Origin: Delphinus delphis
Lineage: Eukaryota; Chordata; Mammalia; Artiodactyla; Delphinidae
Length of the DNA: 64,000 nt
Assembly (NCBI RefSeq): GCF_949987515.2
Contig: NW_027192651.1
Location: 930,001-994,000 of the forward strand
Reading direction: 5' to 3'
The position numbers and the translations under genes were made by a program. The notes below the pieces were generated by a model that saw only the letters and a list, made by a program, of their open reading frames with translations, did no database searches and was not told where the DNA came from. Positions 1-10,418 of the stretch are shown here, in pieces (the stretch's first letter is position 1; every line of letters starts with the position of its first letter).

Positions 1-949
1 AACAGGGTCTCAAATTTAGAAAACCAACTTATGCTTGCTTAAGGGTAAAGGTGAGTTGGGGTGCTGCATAAAACCAGAGATTGAAATGAGCACAGATAAA
101 GTTCCTTAAGCCAAATATGGAATAGACAAGAGCTACTCCTTGCTCAACGAAATGGACTCAACACCGCATATTAAACGCCTAAGAATGTACCTGACTAGTA
201 AGTATCTTAAAACCTATGGATTGCTATGTCTCCGAAAGAGAATCAAGCATGTGTACAGGGGCATAAACGCAGCAGTGATAGGATTGGAGAGGTTCGGTGA
301 GCAAATGAAGACCCTTTGAAGTCATATTGCATGGTACCCATTCCACGGGTTTCAACTACCCAGGTTTAAGGTATTCTTCCTTCAGCTAAAACATGCATGT
401 GGAACCTAGAGTATGATCAACCATGTGATCAGGAGACGTGTTCAAATATGTCTCAGTTTTCCTCCCCTGGTACTCGGGTGCAACATTTCAGACGCTTTAC
501 TAACACTCTCCCCACTTGGAGAGTCAGCGCCTTTAACCTCCTGTTTGGCCCAGTTTGCAATTTCTGCGGAAGATGAACAGGAATAGCGAGAACCAATGAG
601 AGGCTAGCTGGAGGTGTCTGGACGGGCAAATTTAACTCTCATTTCCCACCAGGAAGAGGAAATAACCAAAGGCTCAGCGTGCCATACCGGAACCAGATTG
701 GGGCCTGAAGCCATCCTGCGGTGTTGCGGCCAGCTCACAAGAAAGCGAGTTGAAGAAAGGAGCTAAGGGGCACTGTAATTCACAAACCTGCAGAGTTATA
801 AATGACAGCTATCGTCCAAAAATAGACTGAAATAAGGCTGCCAAGAGGACTTGAAAGTGGGGCAGAATTGCAGGAAACCGATTTCAGGAGGTAGACTGGA
901 ATTGCATTGAAAGCATAGGAAAAGAGGCAGAACGTCCACAATGATGCAC
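1..949 (+). repeat. Partial monomer A0
   Basis: The 3' 949 bp of a monomer, cut by the window edge. Type x. It carries GATCAGGAG and CATTTCAGACG (about 430-495), a pair found otherwise only in A2, B20 and B23. Together with A1 it resembles the B23-B24 and B20-B21 pairs. Confidence 0.93.
593..803 (+). promoter_or_regulatory. CCAAT and TATA-like motifs (exemplar copy)
   Basis: The sequence shows AACCAATGAG (CCAAT at 593-597, a good match to the NF-Y-type RRCCAATSR pattern) and TATAAAT at 797-803, about 150 bp before the palindrome. Nearly every homogenised monomer repeats both. The relic monomers keep CCAAT near 23,080 and TATAAAT at about 23,282. The 200-bp spacing is long for a classical promoter, so promoter function is only a possibility. 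If used, transcription would run rightwards through the hairpin and the L1-derived part. Confidence 0.3.
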
Positions 950-1021
950 TTGGCCAAAAAGGGCGTATGCGTTTTTTCCTGAATATATTCAGGAAAAAAC
1001 GCATACGCCCTTTTTGGCCAA
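950..1021. repeat. 72-bp perfect palindrome (exemplar of 37 copies)
   Basis: Two 36-bp arms meet between 985 and 986 without a loop. Each end is TTGGCCAA, itself a palindrome, and the centre is CCTGAATATATTCAGG. The next flanking bases (C and C) do not pair. An exact symmetric inverted repeat of this kind can form a cruciform in duplex DNA or a hairpin in single strands. The same element opens every monomer in the window: 19 copies are perfect by eye, 16 in the homogenised arrays carry one to three changes or a one-base insertion, and the two relic copies (21,697 and 23,437) are more worn but still fold. Its origin is unknown. It sits about 20 bp before the L1-derived part. Confidence 0.97.
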
Positions 1022-1039
1022 CCAAGCAAGCTTGCAAAG

Positions 1040-1858
1040 GAAATCTGCACTACAATGAAGTCTCACTTCCCCCCGGTCAAAAGGGCCATCTGAAAAAAGT
1101 GTAAAATCCAGAAAGGCAGGACAGGCCATGGAGAACTGGGAGCCTTGTTATGCTGATGGGCGGGATGTAAATTGCCAACAACCACTCGGGAGAAGTGTAT
1201 GGTGTTTCCTGAAACATCTAATAAACAAAGCAACAGAACCTAGGGCACTTCCACTTATGGTCCTATAGCTTAGGGAAATTAAAATCAAAAAGACACAGCC
1301 ACCCCAAAGTTTGGAACGGCTCTGTTTACAAGAACCTCGTTTACAGTACAAGTTCAACATCGCAGAAAGTGAAAAATGGATAAAGAAGTTGTGGTATTTA
1401 CTTACAAAGCAATATCACTCAGCAATGAAATCTGTGTCATCAGGCCCTTAGCAGCACAATGAGTGGATTCAGGTATGATGATTGTAACTGAAGTAAGTCA
1501 CACAGAAAAAGAAACATCATAAGATATCAGTAATACACGGAATGTAAACTTGGCTACACAGGAACTGAATTACAGAACAGAACAGGGTCTCAAATTTAGA
1601 AAACCAACTTATGCTTGCCTAAGGGGAAAGGTGAGTTGGGGTGCTGCATAAAACCAGAGATTGAAATGAGCACAGATAAAGTTCCTTAAGCCAAATATGG
1701 AATAGACAAGAGCTACTCCTTGCTCAACGAAATGGACCCAACACCGCATATTAAATGCCTAAGAATGTACCTGACTAGTAAGTATCTTAAAACCTATGGA
1801 TTGCTATGTCTCCGAAAGAGAATCAAGCATGTGTACAGGGGCATAAACGCAGCAGTGA
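1040..1858 (+). mobile_element. L1 3'-end-derived core of the monomer (exemplar)
   Basis: This block follows the 3' end of mammalian L1 in order. It runs from CTACAATGAAGTCTCAC (L1: actacaatgagatatcac) through the GGGCCATCTGAAAAAAGTGT, GGAGAAGTGTATGGTGTTTC, TGGATAAAGAAGTTGTGGTA and AATAAGTCACACAGAAAAAG equivalents of the ORF2 C-terminus. It then reads through 3'UTR sequence similar to AAAGGTGAGTTGGGGTGCTG and TATCTTAAAACCTATGG. In monomer A9 the frame still reads ILTEISHTEKE (14,105-14,137), close to the L1 ORF2 end. The frame is otherwise broken, so it is non-coding. The relic copy at 21,785-22,650 is closer to L1 and makes the assignment firm. Known from memory: an L1 origin of the cetacean satellite has been reported. 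Confidence 0.88.
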
Positions 1859-2528
1859 TAGGATTGGAGAGGTTCGGTGAGCAAATGAAGACCCTTTGAA
1901 GTCATATTGCATGGTACCCATTACACGGGTCTTAACTCTCCAGGTTTAAGGTATTCTTCCTTCAGCTAAAACATGCATGTGGAACCCAAGTATGATCAAC
2001 CATGTAAACGGGAGACGTGTTCAAATATGTCTCAGTTTTCCTCCCCTGGTACTCGGGTGCAACATTCCAGACGCTTTACTAACACTCTCCCCACTTGGAG
2101 AGTCAGCGCCTTTAACCTCCTGTTTGGCCCAGTTTGCAATTTCTGCGGAAGATGAACAGGAATAGCGAGAACCAATGAGAGGCTAGCTGGAGGTGTCTGG
2201 ACGGGCAAATTTAACTCTCATTTCCCACCAGGAAGAGGAAATAACCAAAGGCCCATCATGCCGTGCCAGAACCAGATTAGGGCCTGAAGGCATCCTGCGG
2301 TGTTGCGGCCAGGTCACAAGAAAGCGAGTTGAAGAAAGGAGCTCAGGGGCACTGTAATTCACAAACCTGCAGAGTTATAAATGACAGCTATCGTACAAAA
2401 ATAGACTGAAGTAAGGCTGCCAAGAGGACTTGAAAGCGGGGCAGAATTGCAGGAAACCGATTTCAGGAGGTAGACTGGAATTGCATTGAAAGCATAGGAA
2501 AAGAGGCAGAACGTCCACAATGATGCAC

Positions 2529-4105
2529 TTGGCCAAAAAGGGCGTATGCATTTTTTCCTGAATATATTCAGGAAAAAACGCATACGCCCTTTTTGGCCAA
2601 CCAAGCAAGCTTGCAAAGGAAATCTGCACTACAATGAAGTCTCACTTCCCCCCGGTCAAAAGGGCCATCTGAAAAAAGTGTAAAATCCAGAAAGGCAGGA
2701 CAGGCCATGGAGAACTGGGAGCCTTGTTATGCTGATGGGCGGGATGTAAATTGCCAACAACCACTTGGGAGAAGTGTATGGTGTTTCCTGAAACATCTAA
2801 AAACAAAGCAACAGAGCCTAGGGCACTCCGCATATGGTCCTATAGCTTAGGGAAATTAAAATCAAAAAGACACAGCCACCCCAAAGTTTGGGACGCCTCC
2901 GTTTACAAGAACCTCGTTTACCGTACAAGTTCAATATCACAGAAAGTGAAAAATGGATAAAGAACTTGTGGTACTTACGTACAATGCAGTATCACTCAGC
3001 AATGAAATCTATGTCATCAGGCCCGTAGCAGCATAATGAGTGGATTCAGGTACGATGATTCTAACTGAAATAAGTCACACAGAAAAAGAAACATCATAAG
3101 ATATCACTAATACACGGAATGTAAACTTGGCTACACAGGAACTGCATTCCAAAACAGAACAGGGTCTCAAATTTAGAAAACCAACTTATGCTTGCTTAAG
3201 GGGAAAGGTGAGTTGGGGTGCTGCATAAAACCAGAGATTGAAATGAGCACAGATAAAGTTCCTTAAGCCAAATATGGAATAGACGAGAGCTACTCCTTGG
3301 TCAACGAAATGGACACAAAACCCCATATTAAACGCCTAAGAATGCACCTGACTAGTAAGTATCTTAAAACCTATGGATTGTGATGTCTCCGAAAGAGAAT
3401 CAAGCATGTGTACAGGGGCATAAACGCAGCAGTGATAGGATTGGAGAGGTTCGTGAGCAAATGAAGACCCTTTGAAGTCATACTGCATGGTACCCATTCC
3501 ACGGGTTTCAACTACCCAGGTTTAAGGTATTCTTCCTTCAGCTAAAACATGCATGTGGAACCTAGAGTATGATCAACCATGTGATCAGGAGACGTGTTCA
3601 AATATGTCTCAGTTTTCGTACCCTGGTACTCGGGTGCAACATTTCAGACGCTTTACTAACACTCTCCCCACTTGGAGAGTCAGCGCCTTTAACCTCCTGT
3701 TTGGCCCAGTTTGCAATTTCTGCGGAAGATGAACAGGAATAGCGAGAACCAATGAGAGGCTAGCTGGAGGTGTCTGGACGGGCAAATTTAACTCTCATTT
3801 CCCACCAGGAAGAGGAAATAACCAAAGGCTCAGCGTGCCATACCGGAACCAGATTGGGGCCTGAAGCCATCCTGCGGTGTTGCGGCCAGCTCACAAGAAA
3901 GCGAGTTGAAGAAAGGAGCTAAGGGGCACTGTAATTCACAAACCTGCAGAGTTATAAATGACAGCTATCGTCCAAAAATAGACTGAAGTAAGGCTGCCAA
4001 GAGGACTTGAAAGTGGGGCAGAATTGCAGGAAACCGATTTCAGGAGGTAGACTGGAATTGCATTGAAAGCATAGGAAAAGAGGCAGAACGTCCACAATGA
4101 TGCAC
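2529..4105 (+). repeat. Monomer A2 (1,577 bp)
   Basis: The hairpin has one arm change (GTATGCA for GTATGCG near 2,550). Class I with GACGCCTCCG and a five-A run (CTAAAAACAAAG), type x. It has CCTTGGTCAACGAAATGG with ACACAAAACCCC near 3,295, shared with B13 and B19 (partly B18). It also has the one-base-short GGTTCGTGAGC. Confidence 0.94.
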
Positions 4106-5680
4106 TTGGCCAAAAAGGGCGTATGCGTTTTTTCCTGAATATATTCAGGAAAAAACGCATACGCCCTTTTTGGCCAACCAAGCAAGCTTGCAAAGGAAAT
4201 CTGCACTACAATGAAGTCTCACTTCCCCCCGGTCAAAAGGGCCATCTGAAAAAAGTGTAAAATCCAGAAAGACAGGACAGGCCATGGAGAACTGGGAGCC
4301 TTGTTATGCTGATGGGCGGGATGTAAATTGCCAACAACCACTCGGGAGAAGTGTATGGTGTTTCCTGAAACATCTAAAAAACAAAGCAACAGAACCTAGG
4401 GCACTTCCACTTATGGTCCTATAGCTTAGGGAAATTAAAATCAAAAAGACACAGCCACCCCAAAGTTTGGAACGGCTCTGTTTACAAGAACCTCGTTTAC
4501 AGTACAAGTTCAACATCGCAGAAAGTGAAAAATGGATAAAGAAGTTGTGGTATTTACTTACAAAGCAACATCACTCAGCAATGAAATCTGTGTCATCAGG
4601 CCCTTAGCAGCACAATGAGTGGATTCAGGTATGATGATTCTAACTGAAGTAAGTCACACAGAAAAAGAAATATCATAAGATATCAGTAATACACGGAATG
4701 TAAACTTGGCTACACAGGAACTGAATTACAGAACAGAACAGGGTCTCAAATTTAGAAAACCAACTTATGCTTGCTTAAGGGTAAAGGTGCGTTGGGGTGC
4801 TGCATAAAACCAGAGATTGAAATGAGCACAAAGTTCCTTAAGTCAAATATGGAATAGACAAGAGCTACTCCTTGCTCAACGAAATGGACTCAACACCACA
4901 TATTAAACGCCTAAGAATGTACCTGACTAGTAAGTATCTTAAAACCTATGGATTGCTATGTCTCCGAAAGAGAATCAAGCATGTGTACAGGGGCATAAAC
5001 GCAGCAGTGATAGGATTGGAGAGGTTCGGTGAGCAAATGAAGACCCTTTGAAGTCATATTGCATGGTACCCATTACACGGGTCTTAACTCTCCAGGTTTA
5101 AGGTATTCTTCCTTCAGCTAAAACATGCATGTGGAACCCAAGTATGATCAACCATTTGAACGGGAGACCTGTTCAAATATATCTCAGTTTTCCTCCCCTG
5201 GTACTCGGGTGCAACATTCCAGACGCTTTACTAACACTCTCCCCACTTGGAGAGTCAGCGCCTTTAACCTCCTGTTTGGCCCAGTTTGCAATTTCTGCGG
5301 AAGATGAACAGGAATAGCGAGAACCAATGAGAGACTACCTGGAGGTGTCTGGACGGGCAAATTTAACTCTCATTTCCCACCAGGAAGAGGAAATAACCAA
5401 AGGCTCAGCGTGCCGTGCCGGAACCAGATTAGGGCCTGAAGCCATCCTGCGGTGTTGCGGCCAGGTAACAAGAAAGCGAGTTGAAGAAAGGAGCTCAGGT
5501 GCACTGTAATTCACAAACCTGCAGAGTTATAAATGACAGCTATCGTCCAAAAATAGACTGAAGTAAGGCTGCCAAGAGGACTTGAAAGCGGGGCAGAATT
5601 GCAGGAAACCGATTTCAGGAGGTAGACTGGAATTGCATTGAAAGCATAGGAAAAGAGGCAGAACGTCCACAATGATGCAC
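4106..5680 (+). repeat. Monomer A3 (1,575 bp)
   Basis: Perfect hairpin. Class II, type y. Shortest complete unit, partly because of a local gap (GAGCACAAAGTTCC near 4,824 lacks GATA). Its downstream part resembles A1 two units earlier (CATGTGGAACCCAAGTATG). Confidence 0.94.
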
Positions 5681-7260
5681 TTGGCCAAAAAGGGCGTATG
5701 CGTTTTTTCCTGAATATATTCAGGAAAAAACGCATACGCCCTTTTTGGCCAACCAAGCAAGCTTGCAAAGGAAATCTGCACTACAATGAAGTCTCACTTC
5801 CCCCCGGTCAAAAGGGCCATCTGAAAAAAGTGTAAAATCCAGAAAGGCAGGACAGGCCATGGAGAACTGGGAGCCTTGTTATGCTGATGGGCGGGATGTA
5901 AATTGCCAACAACCACTCGGGAGAAGTGTATGGTGTTTCCTGAAACATCTAAAAAACAAAGCAACAGAGCCTAGGGCACTGCCACTTATGGTCCTATAGC
6001 TTAGGGAAATTAAAATCAAAAAGACACAGCCACCCCAAAGTTTGGGACGCCTCTGTTTACAAGAACCTCGTTTACAGTACAAGTTCAACATCGCAGAAAG
6101 TGAAAAATGGATAAAGAACTTGTGGTACTTACGTACAATGCAGTATCACTCAGCAATGAAATCTATGTCATCAGGCCCGTAGCAGCAGAATGAGTGGATT
6201 CAGGTACGATGATTCTAACTGAAATAAGTCACACAGAAAAAGAAACATCATAAGATATCACTAATACACGGAATGTAAACTTGGCTACACTGGAACTGCA
6301 TTCCAAAACAGAACAGGGTCTCAAATTTAGAAAACCAACTTATGCTTGCTTAAGGGGAAAGGTGAGTTGGGGTGCTGCATAAAACCAGAGATTGAAATGA
6401 GCACAGATAAAGTTCCTTAAGCCAAATATGGAATAGACAAGAGCTACTCCTTGCTCAACGAAATGGACTCAAAACCCCATATTAAACCAACAAGAATGTA
6501 CCTGACTAGTAAGTATCTTAAAACCTATGGATTGCTATGTCTCCAAAAGAGAATCAAGCGTGTGTACAGGGGAATAAACGCAGCAGTGATAGGATTGGAG
6601 AGGTTCGGTGAGCAAATGAAGACCCTTTGAAGTCATATTGCATGGTACCCATTACACGGGTCTCAACTCTCCAGGTTTAAGATATTCTTCCTTCAGCTAA
6701 AACATGCATGTGGAACCCAGAGTATGATCAACCATGTGAACGGGAGACGTGTTCAAATATGTCTCAGTTTTCCTCCCCTGGTACTCGGGTGCAACATTCC
6801 AGACGCTTTACTAACACTCTCCCGACTTGGAGAGTCAGTCCCTTTAACCTCCTGTTTGGCCCAGTTTGCAATTTCTGCGGAAGATGAACAGGAATAGCGA
6901 GAACCAATGAGAGGCTAGCTGGAGGTGTCTGGACGGGCAAATTTAACTCTCATTTCCCACCAGGAAGAGGAATTAACCAAAGGCTCAGCATGCCGGGCCG
7001 GAACCAGATTAGGGCCTGAAGCCATCCTGCGGTGTTGCGGCCAGGTCACAAGAAAGCGAGTTGAAGAAAGGAGCTCAGGGGCACTGTAATTCACAAACCT
7101 GCAGAGTTATAAATGACAGCTATCGTCCAAAAATAGACTGAAGTAAGGCTGCCAAGAGGACTTGAAAGCAAGGCAGAATTGCAGGAAACCGATTTCAGGA
7201 GGTAGACTGGAATTACATTGAAAGCATAGGAAAAGAGGCAGAACGTCCACAATGATGCAC
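5681..7260 (+). repeat. Monomer A4 (1,580 bp), class I/II mosaic
   Basis: Perfect hairpin, type y. Class I markers flank a short class II tract (ACAGTACAAGTTCAACATCGC, about 6,074-6,094), after which it reverts to class I (ACGTACAATGCAG). It has TCCAAAAGAGAATCAAGCGTG near 6,542, as in A9, B5, B11, B12 and B15. Confidence 0.94.
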
Positions 7261-8838
7261 TTGGCCAAAAAGGGCGTATGCGTTTTTTCCTGAATATATT
7301 CAGGAAAAAACGCATACGCCCTTTTTGGCCAACCAAGCAAGCTTGCAAAGGAAATCTGCACTACAATGAAGTCTCACTTCCCCCCGGTCAAAAGGGCCAT
7401 CTGTAAAAAGTGTAAAATCCAGAAAGGCAACAGGCCATTGAGAACTGAGAGCCTTGTTATGCTGATGGGCGGGATGTAAATTGCCAACAGACACTCGGGA
7501 GAAGTGTATGGTGTTTCCTGAAACATCTAAAAAACAAAGCAACAGAGCCTAGGGCACTTCCACTTATGGTCCTATAGCTTAGGGAAATTAAAATCAAAAA
7601 GACACAGCCACCCCAAAGTTTGGGATGCCTCTGTTTACAAGAACCTCATTTACCGTACAAGTTCAATATCACAGAAAGTGAAAAATGGATAAAGAACTTG
7701 TGGTACTTACGTACAATGCAGTATCACTCAGCAATGAAATCTATGTCATCAGGCCCGTAGCAGCATAATGAGTAGATTCAGGTACGATGATTCTAACTGA
7801 AATAAGTCACACAGAAAAAGAAACATCATAAGATATCACTAATACACGGAATGTAAACTTGGCTACACAGGAACTGCATTCCAAAACAGAACAGGGTCTC
7901 AAATTTAGAAAACCAACTTATGCTTGCTTAAGGGGAAAGGTGAGTTGGGGTGCTGCATAAAACCAGAGATTGAAATGAGCACAGATAAAGTTCCTTAAGC
8001 CAAATATGGAATAGACAAGAGCTACTCCTTGCTCAACGAAATGGACTCAACACCCCATATTAAACGCCTAAGAATGTACCTGACTAGTAAGTATCTTAAA
8101 ACCTATGGATTGCTATGTCTCCGAAAGAGAATCAAGCATGTGTACAGGGGCATAAACGCAGCAGTGATAGGATTGGAGAGGTTCGGTGAGCAAATGAAGA
8201 CCCTTTGAAGTCATATTGCATGGTACCCATTCCACGGGTTTCAACTACCCTGGTTTAAGGTATTCTTCCTTCAGCTAAAACATGCATGTGGAACCTAGAG
8301 TATGATCAACCATGTGATCGGGAGACGTGTTCAAATATGTCTCAGTTTTCCTCCCCTGGTACTCGGGTGGAACATTCCAGACGCTTTACTAACACTCTCC
8401 CCACTTGGAGAGTCAGTCCCTTTAACCTCCTGTTTGGCCCAGTTTGCAATTTCTGTGGAAGATGAACAGGAATAGCGAGAACCAATGAGAGGCTAGCTGG
8501 AGGTGTCTGGACGGGCAAATTTAACTCTCATTTCCCACCAGGAAGAGGAATTAACCAAAGGCTCAGCATGCCGGGCCGGAACCAGATTAGGGCCTGAAGC
8601 CATCCTGCGGTGTTGCCGCCAGGTCACAAGAAAGCGAGTTGAAGACAGGAGCTCAGGGGCACTGTAATTCACAAACCTGCAGAGTTATAAATGACAGCTA
8701 TCGTCCAAAAATAGACTGAAGTAAGGCTGCCAAGAGGACTTGAAAGCAGGGCAGAATTGCAGGAAACCGATTTCAGGAGGTAGACTGGAATTGCATTGAA
8801 AGCATAGGAAAAGAGGCAGAACGTCCACAATGATGCAC
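7261..8838 (+). repeat. Monomer A5 (1,578 bp)
   Basis: Perfect hairpin. Class I, type x. It has the short GGCAACAGGCCATTGAGAAC variant (about 7,426), found only in array A (A5, A7, A10). Its 3' half has GGTGGAACATTCC, GTTGCCGCCAGG and GAAGACAGG (8,366-8,650), a set shared only with B22 at 59,453-59,735. Confidence 0.95.
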
Positions 8839-10418
8839 TTGGCCAAAAAGGTCGTATGCGTTTTTTCCTGAATATATTCAGGAAAAAACGCATACGCCCT
8901 TTTTGGCCAACCAAGCAAGCTTGCAAAGGAAATCTGCACTACAATGAAGTCTCACTTCCCCCCGGTCAAAAGGGCCATCTGAAAAAAGGGTAAAATCCAG
9001 AAAGGCAGGACAGGCCATGGAGAACTGGGAGCCTTGTTATGCTGATGGGCGGGATGTAAATTGCCAAGAAACACTTGGGAGAAGTGTATGGTGTTTCCTG
9101 AAACATCTAAAAAACAAAGCAACAGAACCTAGGGCACTTCCACTTATGGTCCTATAGCTTAGGGAAATTAAAATCAAAAAGACACAGCCACCCCAAAGTT
9201 TGGAACGGCTCTGTTTACAAGAACCTCGTTTACAGTACAATTTCAACATCGCAGAAAGTGAAAAATGGATAAAGAAGTTGTGGTATTTACTTACAAAGCA
9301 ATATCACTCAGCAATGAAATCTGTGTCATCAGGCCCTTAGCAGCACAATGAGTGGATTCAGGTATGATGATTCTAACTGAAATAAGTCACACAGAAAAAG
9401 AAACATCATAAGATATCAGTAATACACGGAATGTAAACTTGGCTACACAGGAACTGAATTACAGAACAGAACAGGGTCTCAAATTTAGAAAACCAACTTA
9501 TGCTTGCTTAAGGGGAAAGGTGAGTTGGGGTGCTGCATAGAACTAGAGATTGAAATGAGCACAGATAAAGTTCCTTAAGCCAAATATGGAATAGACAAGA
9601 GCTACTCCTTGCTCAACGAAATGGACTCAACACCCCATATTAAACGCCTAAGAATGTACCTGACTAGTAAGTATCTTAAAACCTATGGATTGCTATGTCT
9701 CTGAAAGAGAATCAAGAATGTGTACAGGGGCATAAACGCAGCAGTGATAGGATTGGAGAGGTTCGGTGAGCAAATGAAGACCCTTTGAAGTCATATTGCA
9801 TGGTACCCATTCCACGGGTTTCAACTACCCATATTTTAGGTATTCTTCCTTCAGCTAAAACATGCATGTGGAACCCAGAGTATGATCAACCATGTGAATG
9901 GGAGACGTGTTCAAATATGTCTCAGTTTTCCTCCCCTGGTACTCGGGTGCAACATTCCAGACGCTTTACTAACACTCTGCCCACTTGGAAAGTCAGCGCC
10001 TTTAACCTCCTGTTTGGCCCAGTTTGCAATTTCTGCGGAAGATGAACAGGAATAGCGAGAACCAATGAGAGGCTAGCTGGAGGTGTCTGGACGGGCAAAT
10101 TTAACTCTCATTTCCCACCAGGAAGAGGAATTAACCAAAGGCTCAGCATGCCGGGCCGGAACCAGATTAGGGCCTGAAGCCATCATGCGGTGTTGCGGCC
10201 AGGTCACAAGAAAGCGAGTTGAAGAAAGGAGCTCAGGGGCACTGTAATTCACAAACCTGCAGAGTTATAAATGACAGCTATCGTCCAAAAATAGACTGAA
10301 GTAAGGCTGCCAAGAGGACTTGAAAGCAGGGCAGAATTGCAGGAAACCGATTTCAGGAGGTAGACTGGAATTGCATTGAAAGCATAGGAAAAGAGGCAGA
10401 ACGTCCACAATGATGCAC
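8839..10418 (+). repeat. Monomer A6 (1,580 bp)
   Basis: The hairpin has one left-arm change (AAGGTCG near 8,870). Class II, type x. Carries CCATATTTTAGG (9,829), GTGAATGGGAG and CTGCCCACTTGGAAAG, a set shared with the next unit A7. Confidence 0.94.

Larger units (their letters stand above)
950..2528 (+). repeat. Monomer A1 (1,579 bp)
   Basis: Perfect hairpin. Class II, type y. Diagnostic variants CATCTAATAAACAAAG (about 1,216) and GGACCCAACACCGCATATTAAATGCC (about 1,735-1,760) are shared only with B21 and B24. From about 2,250 it switches to CATCATGCCGTGCCAG, which is otherwise seen in B18 and B19, so the monomer looks recombinant. Confidence 0.95.

Noticed and set aside
430..500. CENP-B box in the monomer
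   Set aside because: I looked for TTCGnnnnAnnCGGG on the plus strand. ACTCGGG and TTTTCGTACCC parts occur in some units but with the wrong spacing, so no match by eye.
950..1021. Palindrome as a pre-microRNA or rho-independent terminator
   Set aside because: No loop, 36-bp fully symmetric arms and a eukaryotic setting do not fit either. Small-RNA processing cannot be excluded but has no support here.
950..1021. TTGGCCAA ends as an NF-I binding site
   Set aside because: The NF-I pattern needs TTGGC and GCCAA half-sites five bases apart. Here they overlap, so only half-sites are present.
780..1050. Recurrent minus-strand 84/85-codon frames (MQACLVGQKG..., MQISFASLLG...) in most monomers
   Set aside because: They repeat at the satellite period, overlap in two frames and lie over the palindrome. 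Conservation follows from homogenisation, and no domain, start context or splice context supports coding.
1973..2165. Plus-strand 60-86-codon frames in the non-L1 half (MHVEPKYDQP..., MKSYCMVPIP...)
   Set aside because: They are broken in many units by single changes and show no recognisable protein. Best seen as chance frames of the repeat.
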